Source: Kribbella sindirgiensis (GTDB lineage Bacteria; Actinomycetota; Actinomycetes; Propionibacteriales; Kribbellaceae). Taken from it: 64,000 nucleotides of DNA. The translations under genes were made by a program, and so were the position numbers. Every line of letters starts with the position of its first letter. Within the stretch, counting starts at the first letter, position 1. Where the stretch lies: the NCBI RefSeq assembly GCF_004331435.1, contig NZ_SJKA01000017.1, positions 1 through 64,000 on the forward strand, written 5' to 3'. Below are positions 1-7,050 of this stretch, in pieces. The notes beneath the pieces are model-generated. The model was not told where the DNA came from. It did no database searches and was given only the letters and a program-made list of their open reading frames with translations.

Positions 1-324
1 CGGAAGGAACGCCCACGCCGGCGCCTTCAGCCGCAGCATCTCGCGTTCGGCCTCGTCCTGTTCGGCCCCGGCCCACAACTCCCACTCCAGCCCGTCCACC
101 CGTGACATCGGCGGCAGGTCGTCGTACAGATCCTCTTCATCCAAGAACCGCGGACCACTCGCACAGTCCGGATCCTCGGGGTCGTAGAGGTCATCGGGTC
201 GAACCAGCGAGCCCGTGGCCTCCATCGCAGCCGTCTCCGCCGACAACTCAGCGGTCATCCGGGCGGCCAGCTCGGGCGTGAGCCACGAAGGCCACTGCTC
301 CTGTGCCACGCCAACCGCTGTCAT
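1..324 (-). CDS. N-terminal part of a protein, possibly HNH/DUF222 (13E12) family
   Basis: The gene starts at the ATG complementary to 322-324 and runs off the left edge, so only about 108 residues are visible. They begin MTAVGVAQEQWPSWLTPELA and are acidic and helical (PDDLYDPEDPDC, LPPMSRVDGLEWELW), with no signal peptide. No catalytic domain lies in the visible part. Openings of this kind are familiar to me from actinobacterial DUF222/HNH endonuclease-like proteins, but the HNH motif would be outside the window, so the family is a guess. An SOS-box-like palindrome sits 11 bases upstream of the start, which would fit a DNA-damage-induced gene. Confidence 0.45.
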   Translation of the reverse strand, partial: MTAVGVAQEQWPSWLTPELAARMTAELSAETAAMEATGSLVRPDDLYDPEDPDCASGPRFLDEEDLYDDLPPMSRVDGLEWELWAGAEQDEAEREMLRLKAPAWAFLP

Positions 325-334
325 GCGTCTATAT

Positions 335-350
335 TAGAACAAATGTTCGA
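335..350. promoter_or_regulatory. LexA SOS-box-like palindrome
   Basis: TAGAACAAATGTTCGA contains GAAC-N4-GTTC and matches the actinobacterial/Bacillus-type LexA box (CGAACRNRYGTTCG) closely. The opposite strand reads TCGAACATTTGTTCTA. It lies just upstream of the leftmost gene, where a LexA operator would be expected. The motif is seen directly; LexA binding is inferred. Confidence 0.6.
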
Positions 351-431
351 ACACGACAAATCGCAAAGCCGCCGCGATTCCGTTGTGAGGCAAGGCATCC
401 GGAGATGCCGTTGCCTTAAGCAATGCCGGCG

Positions 432-983
432 TCAGGCGTCGAGATACAGCGCGGCGAGCCGCGGCAGGAGCGTCTGCAGATCTTCTTCGTCGTCGAAGTC
501 GATCTCTTTGCCGGCCGGAAGATCCGGGGTGTCCGGGGCATCGCGGTCGACGGCCTTCCAGTACGCCGGCTCGTCGCCCGTCAGATTCTTGTAGGCGTGA
601 CTGCCGACGTGCAGCATGCCTTCCCCGTCGAAGCCTTCGAACCCCTCCGGCCGGTCCTCGTCCACCACGTCGGCGAGCGAGTCCGGTTCGGCCAGCGCCG
701 CTTCCCACACCTCCCGGCCTTGGGCGAGCAGCCAGCCCCGGAACGAGTCGAACCCGTCTTCCGAAGCGCCGGAGTTGATCAGGTACGCCGCCGCCCACAG
801 ATCCCAGCGGTACGACTCGACCTGCAACCGCGCGAGCTCGGTCCCGAACCCGACGATCTCCTCGGCTTCCGCCGTACCCAGCACCTTGGTCAGCGCGTCC
901 GCAACCCCGTCCGGATCAGCCACGGTGTCATCCACCGAGGCCCGCGCATCCTCGACCAGACCCCAGAACGAATCCCTGTCCAC
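432..983 (-). CDS. DUF4240 domain protein
   Basis: This 183-residue soluble protein begins MDRDSFWGLVEDARA. Short acidic DUF4240 proteins with a WDLWAAAYLINSG-like core are common in actinobacteria, often in several copies, and their biochemical role is not known. Conserved-looking features are the FW at residues 6-7, the central RWDLWAAAYLI helix and the GFDSFRGWLLAQG segment. The gene stands alone, between the left-edge gene and the nuclease-like gene, both on the same strand. No catalytic motif is recognisable, so no activity is proposed. Confidence 0.8.
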   Translation of the reverse strand: MDRDSFWGLVEDARASVDDTVADPDGVADALTKVLGTAEAEEIVGFGTELARLQVESYRWDLWAAAYLINSGASEDGFDSFRGWLLAQGREVWEAALAEPDSLADVVDEDRPEGFEGFDGEGMLHVGSHAYKNLTGDEPAYWKAVDRDAPDTPDLPAGKEIDFDDEEDLQTLLPRLAALYLDA

Positions 984-1039
984 CCATAAACCATCTCACC
1001 GATCCCGGGTCGAACGGGAGCGTTGATTGAGGATGATCT

Positions 1040-2527
1040 TCAGAGAGATGGTTCAGGCGTTCCAGGCCAGCTACTGGGCAGACTCGGTGCGGAAGGCCCG
1101 GCACCGTCCGTGTTCGGTGGCGCGTCCGGGCCGAGCACCTGACCGTTCTCGGGCTGCCGAAGTATCTCGTCGGATGCGGCCGCGGCCTCAGACGACAATT
1201 CGGCTCCGTCCTGTGACGACAACGCGGTGGATGTCAGCGACGGTCGTTCGTCCGATGTCTCCGGTACCTCGCGCAGTCGCGGCGGCACGGCCGTCCACGC
1301 CCGCAGGTCCTGCACGATGTCGCCGTAGAAGGAGTTGATCGCGTTCTCCACCGAGTCGATGAACGAGCCGCGACCTCGCCCACGCTTACTGCCGAGCGGT
1401 GATCCGAGCGCGATCCGGAATGAGCGGAGGTCCTTCTTCGGGTCCTCGATGAGCAATGCCGGTTGGTCACGGACAGCACGCAGCAACTCCGCCGTACCGG
1501 CCCCGCGACCATGCATCACGAACGCTTCGAGTCTCGTCGAGTCAGGTGCGTGCCTGAGCTGGCGCAGCAGCCAGTTGACCCGGGTTGTGGCCCGGCCATC
1601 CCGCGGTGCGGCGATGTCGACGTGACAGGTGACAATTCCTGCCCGCAGGTCCGTGGTGACCATCAGCGGCCCCACCGCGTTCGGGATGTTGATCGCACCT
1701 TGAAGGGTCCCGTGAGTACTCATCGACTGCACCAATGACTGTGAGCGCAGTACGGGATCGGCCAGCTCCTTTCGGGACAACGACGGCGTGACATCGTCAC
1801 CGAGCTTCCGGCCGAGTTGAAGGCTGACGTACGTGAGGAGCGCATCGAACCGAGCGGCAACCTCGGGTGCGCACTTGTCGCCCGGGCGGAGTGTGCCGGA
1901 GGCAACGGCTTCCCGGGTTGTCACCCACGAGGGGCCCATGTCGTCGAACTGGAGCGCTCCTGACCGCGGATGCTCGAGGTAGCGGATCAGCTCACCGAGG
2001 ATCCAAGCCTGGTCAGGGTCGGCGACGCCCCGATGTTCCTTCTGCAGCACGGCCTCTGCGAGAACCATCGACCAGGACCAATGGTGCAAGGCGACCCGTT
2101 TGAGCTTCCGCTTGTCGACCGTGGTCGGATGCAGCCCGGCGACGGCCGGAATCTCGTTCGAGATCGTGATGACGGCATCGAATCCCTGCTCACGGGCGAT
2201 ATCGAGGTAGGCCTCGAGTTGTTCCGCGTCCAGTGCATTGACGCCTGTCTTCACCTCGACGAGCGCCGTCCATTCCTTCTGGCCGCGCCGCGACCGCAGA
2301 AGTCCGTCCGGGTACAGGCGCCGCTCGCCTAGGTAGAACGGCACCTCGATGTAGGTCTCCAGCTGCCCTGCTGGTGCCCCCAACGGCTGGGTCAGAACCC
2401 GGCCGAACTCGCGCACCGACGACATCACGGCGAGCAGAGCGGAGGTCGCCCGGCGCTCCTGTTCGTCGGCACCGTTGATTCCTGAGGTCGGTATCAGGCG
2501 TGCCTGATGCCAGCTTTCCTCTGCCAT
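1040..2527 (-). CDS. PD-(D/E)XK nuclease-like protein
   Basis: This is a 495-residue soluble protein. Residues about 55-125 carry a restriction-endonuclease-like signature: D74 in LYPDGLL, then E91-V-K93 in ALVEVKTG, then Q103, with beta-strand-like spacing (PD...EXK). That pattern is typical of PD-(D/E)XK phosphodiesterases. The middle is mixed alpha/beta without a known motif. Residues about 385-400 are basic (GSKRGRGRGSF) and the last 90 residues are Ser/Pro-rich and probably disordered. Similar proteins in Streptomyces are annotated only as hypothetical or stress-response proteins. There is no methyltransferase or helicase partner, so it does not look like a classical restriction system. 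Nuclease activity is inferred from the motif alone. Confidence 0.55.
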   Translation of the reverse strand: MAEESWHQARLIPTSGINGADEQERRATSALLAVMSSVREFGRVLTQPLGAPAGQLETYIEVPFYLGERRLYPDGLLRSRRGQKEWTALVEVKTGVNALDAEQLEAYLDIAREQGFDAVITISNEIPAVAGLHPTTVDKRKLKRVALHHWSWSMVLAEAVLQKEHRGVADPDQAWILGELIRYLEHPRSGALQFDDMGPSWVTTREAVASGTLRPGDKCAPEVAARFDALLTYVSLQLGRKLGDDVTPSLSRKELADPVLRSQSLVQSMSTHGTLQGAINIPNAVGPLMVTTDLRAGIVTCHVDIAAPRDGRATTRVNWLLRQLRHAPDSTRLEAFVMHGRGAGTAELLRAVRDQPALLIEDPKKDLRSFRIALGSPLGSKRGRGRGSFIDSVENAINSFYGDIVQDLRAWTAVPPRLREVPETSDERPSLTSTALSSQDGAELSSEAAAASDEILRQPENGQVLGPDAPPNTDGAGPSAPSLPSSWPGTPEPSL

Positions 2528-2654
2528 TTGCCATCCCCCACGAACTCGTCACGGCAGACCCCCCACAGGCCCGCATCACCGTGATCACCCCGTTGAGCAC
2601 GGCACCCTACGCCTGTCGTCACGCAACGTGAAGAGGTGACGTGGAATCTGGTCT

Positions 2655-3605
2655 CTACCAGACCTCGTCGAGTTGGCGGTGTTGTTCCGGGGTGAGGGTG
2701 AGGTGGGCGGCGGAGAGGGCGGTGGTGAGGTAGGTGGGGGTGCTGATGCCGACGATGGGGGTGATGGCGGGGGTGCCTGCGGTGAGCCAGGCGAGGACTA
2801 CTGCGGAGCGGGTGGTGTTGAGGGTGGTGGCCAGGTCGGTGAGGGCTTCCAGGCGGCGGGTGGTGCCGGGGTGGTCGAAGGCTGGGTCGATGGGGCGGTC
2901 GGCGCGGTTCTCGTAGGCGCCGGACATCAGCGGGCTGTAGGCGAACAGTTGCTGCTCCGGGTTGTTCTGTGCGTAGTCGAGGACCTCGTCGGTGATCCAG
3001 CCGAAGCGGTGGTCGTGGGCGTGGTCGCGGACGAACGGCCGCGGCTGCAGGTACGAGTAGCGCAACTGCAGCGCACTCGGCGCCATCACACCCAGCTCAC
3101 CCGCCAGACCGCGCATCCGCTCGGCACGCCACAGTGCGTAGTTCGACAGCCCGAGGCGCCCGATGGTGCCGGCCGCGGCGTGCTTGCCGAACGCGGCGAC
3201 CGTCTCCTCCTGCGGAGTGGACCTGTCGTCGCGGTGTGCCCAGTAGAGGTCGATGTGGTCGACACCGAGACGACGGAGCGAGGTCTCGAGGGCGGCGTCG
3301 ATCGCCTTCGCGCCAAGGCCTTCCGCGTGCTCGGGGTAGCTGCCGGGCCAGAGCGGCTCGCACCCGACCTTGGTCGCCAGCTTGACCCGGTCTCGTACGC
3401 CGGGCCGCTGCGCGAACCACCTCCCGAGCAGCTCCTCGCTCTGTCCACCGTGTCCGCTCGGGTCCTGCCAGAACGCGTAGCAGTTCGCGGTGTCGATCCA
3501 CTCCCCGCCGGCGTCCACATACGCATCCAGCAACCGGAACGAGGTCTCTTCGTCGATCCGCGTCCCGTACTCCATCGCGCCCAGCGCAAGATTCAGCATG
3601 CGCAC
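2655..3605 (-). CDS. Aldo/keto reductase
   Basis: A 316-residue NAD(P)H-dependent oxidoreductase with an (alpha/beta)8 barrel. The catalytic tetrad is visible as D38 and Y43 (WIDTANCY), K79 (KLATKVG) and H124 (LYWAHRDD). The C-terminal GISTPTYLTTAL segment fits the cofactor phosphate-binding loop. It belongs to the sugar/aldehyde reductase-like clade, and its substrate cannot be read from sequence. The start may be GTG at 3605 or ATG at 3599; the second has a weak GGA at better spacing. It is followed upstream, on the same strand, by the alpha/beta hydrolase gene 23 bases away. Confidence 0.88.
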   Translation of the reverse strand: MRMLNLALGAMEYGTRIDEETSFRLLDAYVDAGGEWIDTANCYAFWQDPSGHGGQSEELLGRWFAQRPGVRDRVKLATKVGCEPLWPGSYPEHAEGLGAKAIDAALETSLRRLGVDHIDLYWAHRDDRSTPQEETVAAFGKHAAAGTIGRLGLSNYALWRAERMRGLAGELGVMAPSALQLRYSYLQPRPFVRDHAHDHRFGWITDEVLDYAQNNPEQQLFAYSPLMSGAYENRADRPIDPAFDHPGTTRRLEALTDLATTLNTTRSAVVLAWLTAGTPAITPIVGISTPTYLTTALSAAHLTLTPEQHRQLDEVW

Positions 3606-3628
3606 GATCCAACAATCTGGAGTGCGCT

Positions 3629-4447
3629 CTAGGTCAAGTCCGCGAACTCCCGCAGTACCGGAGCCAGCGTCGCCGCCTCGGTCCCGTGGTTCTCGCCCGG
3701 GATCGCCCGCAGCGTCGCAGTCGGTAGGTGCTCGGCCACGGCCGTGGCGCCGGCGGAGAGCGCGGGCCAGGTCTTGTCGCCGTACAGCACCAGGACGGGT
3801 ACCTTCACGTCGGCCCAGCGGTCCGCGGGCAGCGGGTTGCCCGACATCGTGGTCCCCATGATGCGGCCGTCGTACGCGATCGTGTGCGCGACCTCCTCGA
3901 CCGGCGCCCAGTACGGCGACTGCTTCATCCCCGGGATCGCTTCGGCGGGCATCATGGCGGCCGCGGTCATGAACAGCTCAGCGGCCTTGTCGCGACGCCC
4001 CTCGGCGACGAACGCATCCAACTGCTCGACGTAGTCGGACGGCAGTGGCGGCCGTACGTCGTCCACGACGACCGGCGGCTCGAACAACACCAGCCCGGCG
4101 ACCGGTAGCCCCGCGGCCGCGGCGTCCAGAGCCAGCAGGCAACCCGACGACCAGCCGAAGAGGATGGCCGGCTGGCCGCCACTCTCAACCGATGCAGTCT
4201 CGATCAGGGCGGCGAGGTCCTCGATCTCCCGCTGGATCGCGTACGGCGCGGTGTCGGTGCTCGCGCCGCGGCCCCGCCGGTCGTACGCGTACGTCCGGAA
4301 GCTGTCCGTCAGCAGCTCGCCGACCTCGCCGTTCAACGGGTTCACGGCGCGGTGCGCGGTCGCACCGTCGATCAGGATCAGCGGTCTGCCCTCGCCGTAC
4401 GCGTCGAAGTCGATGGTGGTGCCGTCGGCCGAAGTCACGGTGCTCAT
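3629..4447 (-). CDS. Alpha/beta hydrolase
   Basis: A 272-residue serine hydrolase. The nucleophile elbow is GWSSG with Ser100; the acid is probably the Asp of LYGDKTWP and the base the His of GENHGTEA near the C terminus. There is no signal peptide, so it should be cytoplasmic. The reading frame stays open further upstream, but ATG at 4447 is preferred because AGGAG lies 7 bases before it. A second ATG at 4453 has the ribosome site too close. It is transcribed divergently from the TetR gene and shares the operator region, so it is the likely repression target. The substrate is unknown. Confidence 0.85.
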   Translation of the reverse strand: MSTVTSADGTTIDFDAYGEGRPLILIDGATAHRAVNPLNGEVGELLTDSFRTYAYDRRGRGASTDTAPYAIQREIEDLAALIETASVESGGQPAILFGWSSGCLLALDAAAAGLPVAGLVLFEPPVVVDDVRPPLPSDYVEQLDAFVAEGRRDKAAELFMTAAAMMPAEAIPGMKQSPYWAPVEEVAHTIAYDGRIMGTTMSGNPLPADRWADVKVPVLVLYGDKTWPALSAGATAVAEHLPTATLRAIPGENHGTEAATLAPVLREFADLT

Positions 4448-4471
4448 GGTCATTCTCCTCACTGGATGGGA

Positions 4472-4515
4472 ACTGGACCGTACAGTACTAGGCAGAGAAC
4501 TGGACTGTCTAGTAT
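4472..4515. promoter_or_regulatory. Repeated operator between the hydrolase and tetR
   Basis: Two related sequences sit 27 bases apart: ACTGGACCGTACAGTACTA at 4472-4490 and ACTGGACTGTCTAGTAT at 4499-4515. The first contains the dyad GTACAGTAC. TetR-family repressors usually bind such sites between divergent genes. The second copy ends at the first possible tetR start codon. Seen directly; binding is inferred. Confidence 0.5.
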
Positions 4516-5170
4516 GATTTTCGGCATGGAACCGGAAGAGGGCCGGACGCCCCGCAAGCGCCGCGCGATCCTGGCCGCGGCGACCGAGGTCTTCCTCAGT
4601 CACGGGTACCTCGGCGCGAGCATGGACGAGGTCGCGGCCAAGGCCGGCGTCTCCAAACAAACCGTCTACAAGCAGTTCGAGAACAAGGAGCGCCTGTTCG
4701 CCGAGATCGTCCTCGGCACCAGCGACCAGCTGCTGGACGGCCTCCACCAGGCGTACGTCGACACGCTCGAAGGAGCCGTCGACGCGCGCGAAGCCCTGCG
4801 TGCGTTGGCGCATCGCCTGCTCCAGAGCCTCACCGCCGACAGCGTCCTGCAGCTCCGCCGGCTCGTGATCGCCGAGGCGGATCGGTTCCCCGAAGTCTGC
4901 GGGGCCTGGTTCACCAGCGGCTTCGAGAAGTCCCTCGACGCACTCGGGCAGGCGCTGACCCGCCTGAGCGACCGCGGTCTGTTGAAGCAGCTCGACGACC
5001 CGACGCTGGCCGCGTACCAGTTCGCCGGTCTGGTCATGTACAAGCCGATGAACCGCGCGATGTTCGCGGGCACCAGACAGCGCCCGAAGCCCGGTGAGCT
5101 GGAAGATCTCGCCGACCGTGCGGTCGACGTCTTCTTGGCGGCGTACGGACTAGAGAGTCCCGCGCGCTAG
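4514..5170 (+). CDS. TetR/AcrR family regulator
   Basis: A protein of about 218 residues. The N-terminal HTH is clear: RRAILAAATEVFLSHGYLGA, followed by the recognition helix in GVSKQTVYKQFENKERLF. The C-terminal ligand-binding domain is helical and resembles the AefR/TetR_C_7-like group (FTSGFEKSLDALGQALTRL). No Shine-Dalgarno precedes ATG 4514 or the in-frame ATG 4526, so the transcript may be leaderless. It is divergent from the alpha/beta hydrolase and probably represses it and itself through the repeats at 4472-4515. Its end overlaps the convergent lacI-type gene by 4 bases. Confidence 0.88.
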   Translation: MIFGMEPEEGRTPRKRRAILAAATEVFLSHGYLGASMDEVAAKAGVSKQTVYKQFENKERLFAEIVLGTSDQLLDGLHQAYVDTLEGAVDAREALRALAHRLLQSLTADSVLQLRRLVIAEADRFPEVCGAWFTSGFEKSLDALGQALTRLSDRGLLKQLDDPTLAAYQFAGLVMYKPMNRAMFAGTRQRPKPGELEDLADRAVDVFLAAYGLESPAR

Positions 5171-6243
5171 AGAGTCCCGCGCGTTGACGTGCGGACCACC
5201 AGCTCCGGTGTGAACGTCACGCGCTGGTGCTCGTGGTCCGGGTTCGACGACTCGTCCAGCAACAACTCGGCGGCCGTCCGGCCGAGCAGCTGCCGCGGCT
5301 GACGCACCGAGGTCAGCGGTACGGCGGCCGCCTCCGCGAACTCGATGTCGTCGTACCCGACGATCGCGAGATCCTCCGGTACCCGCAGCCCGAGGCTCAC
5401 GCACTGCTGCAGCAACCCCAACGCCAGTAGGTCGTTCGCGCAGAACGCGGCCGTCGGCCGGCGATCCGCCGGGAGCCCCGCAAGTCGTTGCCCTGCGCCC
5501 CTACCTTCGGCGACCGTGAGCGCGCCGGTGGTCAACTCGATCAGATCCGCCGTCGGCTTCCCCGCGGTGCGCAGTGCGCGCCGGGCGCCGTCGCGGCGGT
5601 CGATGACCTGCCCGATCGTGTTCGGTCCGCCGACGTACGCGATCCGCTCGTGGCCGAGCTCCAGCAGATGCGAGATCGCGAGCTCACCGCCGAGGATGTC
5701 GTTCACCGCGACCGAGCAGTGCGAGGCGTCGTCGAGTGCCCGGTCGACCACGACCACCGGCGTACCGCGGGAGGGCAGTTTGCGCAGCCGGGACGAGTTC
5801 TGGTCGATCGGCGTGATCAGGATGCCCTGGACGCGTTGCTGCTCGAGCAGATCGAGGTACGCCGCCTCGCGGTCGGCGTCCTCGCTGCTGGTACAGAGGA
5901 ACACCGACAGGCCGGCCGCCTGCGCCGCCTCCTCGACACCCTTCGCGACATCGGTGAAGAACGGGTTGCCGGCGTCGAGCATCACGTACGCGAGGATCCG
6001 GCTGGAGCCGGCCCGCAGCTGGCGCGCCGACTCGTTGCGGACGAAGCCGAGTGAGGCCATCGCCGCCTCGACCTTCGCCCGGGTCAGCGGGCTGACCACC
6101 TCGGGACGGTTCAGGACGTTCGACACGGTCCCCAGCGAGACGCCGGCGGCCGCCGCGACCGCCTTCACCCCGGCCGCGTGCGGCTTCGGCGTACGGCGCC
6201 GCCGGGTGCGCTCGGGCAGGGCCTCCGCATCGTCGACCGACAC
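5167..6243 (-). CDS. LacI family repressor, probably of the rhamnose operon
   Basis: A 358-residue LacI/GalR regulator. The HTH is at about residues 28-50 (AVAAAAGVSLGTVSNVLNRP) with the hinge following (LGFVRNESARQLRAG). The periplasmic-binding-protein-like sensor domain includes LDAGNPFF, VNDILGGELA and AIVGYDDIEFAEAA. GTG at 6243 was chosen because GGAGG lies 5 bases upstream; the frame remains open beyond it. It is divergent from the rhamnose catabolic operon and two LacI-type half-palindromes lie between them, so it is probably the rhamnose-responsive repressor. That role is inferred from position. Confidence 0.88.
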   Translation of the reverse strand: MSVDDAEALPERTRRRRTPKPHAAGVKAVAAAAGVSLGTVSNVLNRPEVVSPLTRAKVEAAMASLGFVRNESARQLRAGSSRILAYVMLDAGNPFFTDVAKGVEEAAQAAGLSVFLCTSSEDADREAAYLDLLEQQRVQGILITPIDQNSSRLRKLPSRGTPVVVVDRALDDASHCSVAVNDILGGELAISHLLELGHERIAYVGGPNTIGQVIDRRDGARRALRTAGKPTADLIELTTGALTVAEGRGAGQRLAGLPADRRPTAAFCANDLLALGLLQQCVSLGLRVPEDLAIVGYDDIEFAEAAAVPLTSVRQPRQLLGRTAAELLLDESSNPDHEHQRVTFTPELVVRTSTRGTL

Positions 6244-6304
6244 GAGAACCTCCCTCCGCACCTGAAGCACACTGACAGCACACCGGCAGCACACTGACAG
6301 CACT

Positions 6305-6316
6305 TGAAACGTCTTA
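6305..6316. promoter_or_regulatory. Imperfect LacI-type operator
   Basis: TGAAACGTCTTA resembles the actinobacterial LacI-family site TGAAACGTTTCA with two mismatches. It lies 62 bases upstream of the lacI-type start and could mediate autoregulation. Confidence 0.35.
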
Positions 6317-6393
6317 GCGGCCGCAGAATACCCGCTCCGCGCGGATTCTCCGCAGCACGAGTCCAGGATCGGCCGCAAAACCTGGGCGGGCTC

Positions 6394-6423
6394 TTGACGG
6401 CCCCTGGGGTGCGAGCTTAGCGT
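6394..6423 (+). promoter_or_regulatory. Predicted promoter of the rhamnose operon
   Basis: TTGACG at 6394-6399 and TAGCGT at 6418-6423 are separated by 18 bases and fit housekeeping sigma-factor hexamers (TTGACN, TANNNT). The start of transcription would fall near 6430, directly before the operator at 6437-6448. Confidence 0.5.
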
Positions 6424-6436
6424 CAGTGCACTCTCT

Positions 6437-6448
6437 TGAAACCTTTCA
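6437..6448. promoter_or_regulatory. LacI-type operator of the rhamnose operon
   Basis: TGAAACCTTTCA is a TGAAA-NN-TTTCA palindrome placed just downstream of the predicted transcription start. A repressor bound here would block the rhamnose operon. It is a better palindrome than the related site at 6305-6316. Confidence 0.55.
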
Positions 6449-6479
6449 TCCAAACTCCTGGCCCGGGACGGAGGTGACC

Positions 6480-6710
6480 ATGCCCGACGGTTCCCCGATC
6501 TTGCGGGTGCGAGAGGTGTCGAAGTCCTTCGGAGCGGTCGCGGTCCCGGACCTGTCCGTGGCCGAGAACATCGCGACGGGCAGCCATCCGCTGGGTCGTT
6601 TCAACACCATCGACCGGACCGCGATGGTCCACCGCGCCGACCAGAGGTTCGGTCGCCTCGGCGTGTCGATCGAGTTCACCGCCGCCGACATCGACCAGTT
6701 CAACTTCTGA
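6480..6710 (+). pseudogene. Remnant of a sugar ABC-transporter ATPase (RhaT/RbsA-like)
   Basis: A 76-codon frame with an excellent ribosome site (GGAGG-TGACC-ATG) opens the rhamnose operon. Residues about 6-19 (ILRVREVSKSFGAV) match the start of a sugar ABC ATPase. The next residues (VPDLSVAENIATG, then LGRFNTIDRTAM and RFGRLGVSIEF) match a region that normally lies about 75 residues further on. The Walker A segment between them is gone in frame, and the signature motif, Walker B and the second ATPase half are missing after the early stop. It cannot hydrolyse ATP. Family identity comes from recognised motifs; an internal deletion plus truncation is the simplest reading. It may persist because it carries the operon's translation start region. 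Confidence 0.7.
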
Positions 6711-6720
6711 GGGCTCCTTC

Positions 6721-7047
6721 GTGAATCGCTACTGCTTCTGCCTCCAGGTCCGTCCGGACCGCCTCGACGAGTACGTCGAACGGCACCGCGACGTCTGGCC
6801 CGACATGCAGGCCGCGCTGCGGGACTCGGGCTGGCACAACTACTCGCTCTTCCTCCGCGACGACGGCCTGCTGATCGGGTACGTCGAGTCCGCGGACCTG
6901 GAGGCGGCGCAGAAGGCGATGGCGGCGACCGACGTCAACACCCGCTGGCAAGCCCAGATGACCGAATTCTTCACCGGCACAGACGGCAGGCCGCCGGACG
7001 AGTCGTTCCTGCTCCTGCCCGAGATCTTCCACTTGAAAGAGGACTGA
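6721..7047 (+). CDS. rhaM: L-rhamnose mutarotase
   Basis: This 108-residue cytoplasmic enzyme interconverts the alpha and beta anomers of L-rhamnose. The family signature is complete: VNRYCFCLQVRPDRLDEYVE, the catalytic His in ERHRDVWPDM, and GWHNYSLFL with its Tyr, followed by LIGYVE. The length is normal for RhaM. It starts with GTG at 6721, ten bases after the ABC remnant, and runs three bases before the isomerase gene. It is the first functional gene of the rhamnose operon and supplies the anomer used by the isomerase. Confidence 0.95.
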   Translation: MNRYCFCLQVRPDRLDEYVERHRDVWPDMQAALRDSGWHNYSLFLRDDGLLIGYVESADLEAAQKAMAATDVNTRWQAQMTEFFTGTDGRPPDESFLLLPEIFHLKED

Positions 7048-7050
7048 AGC

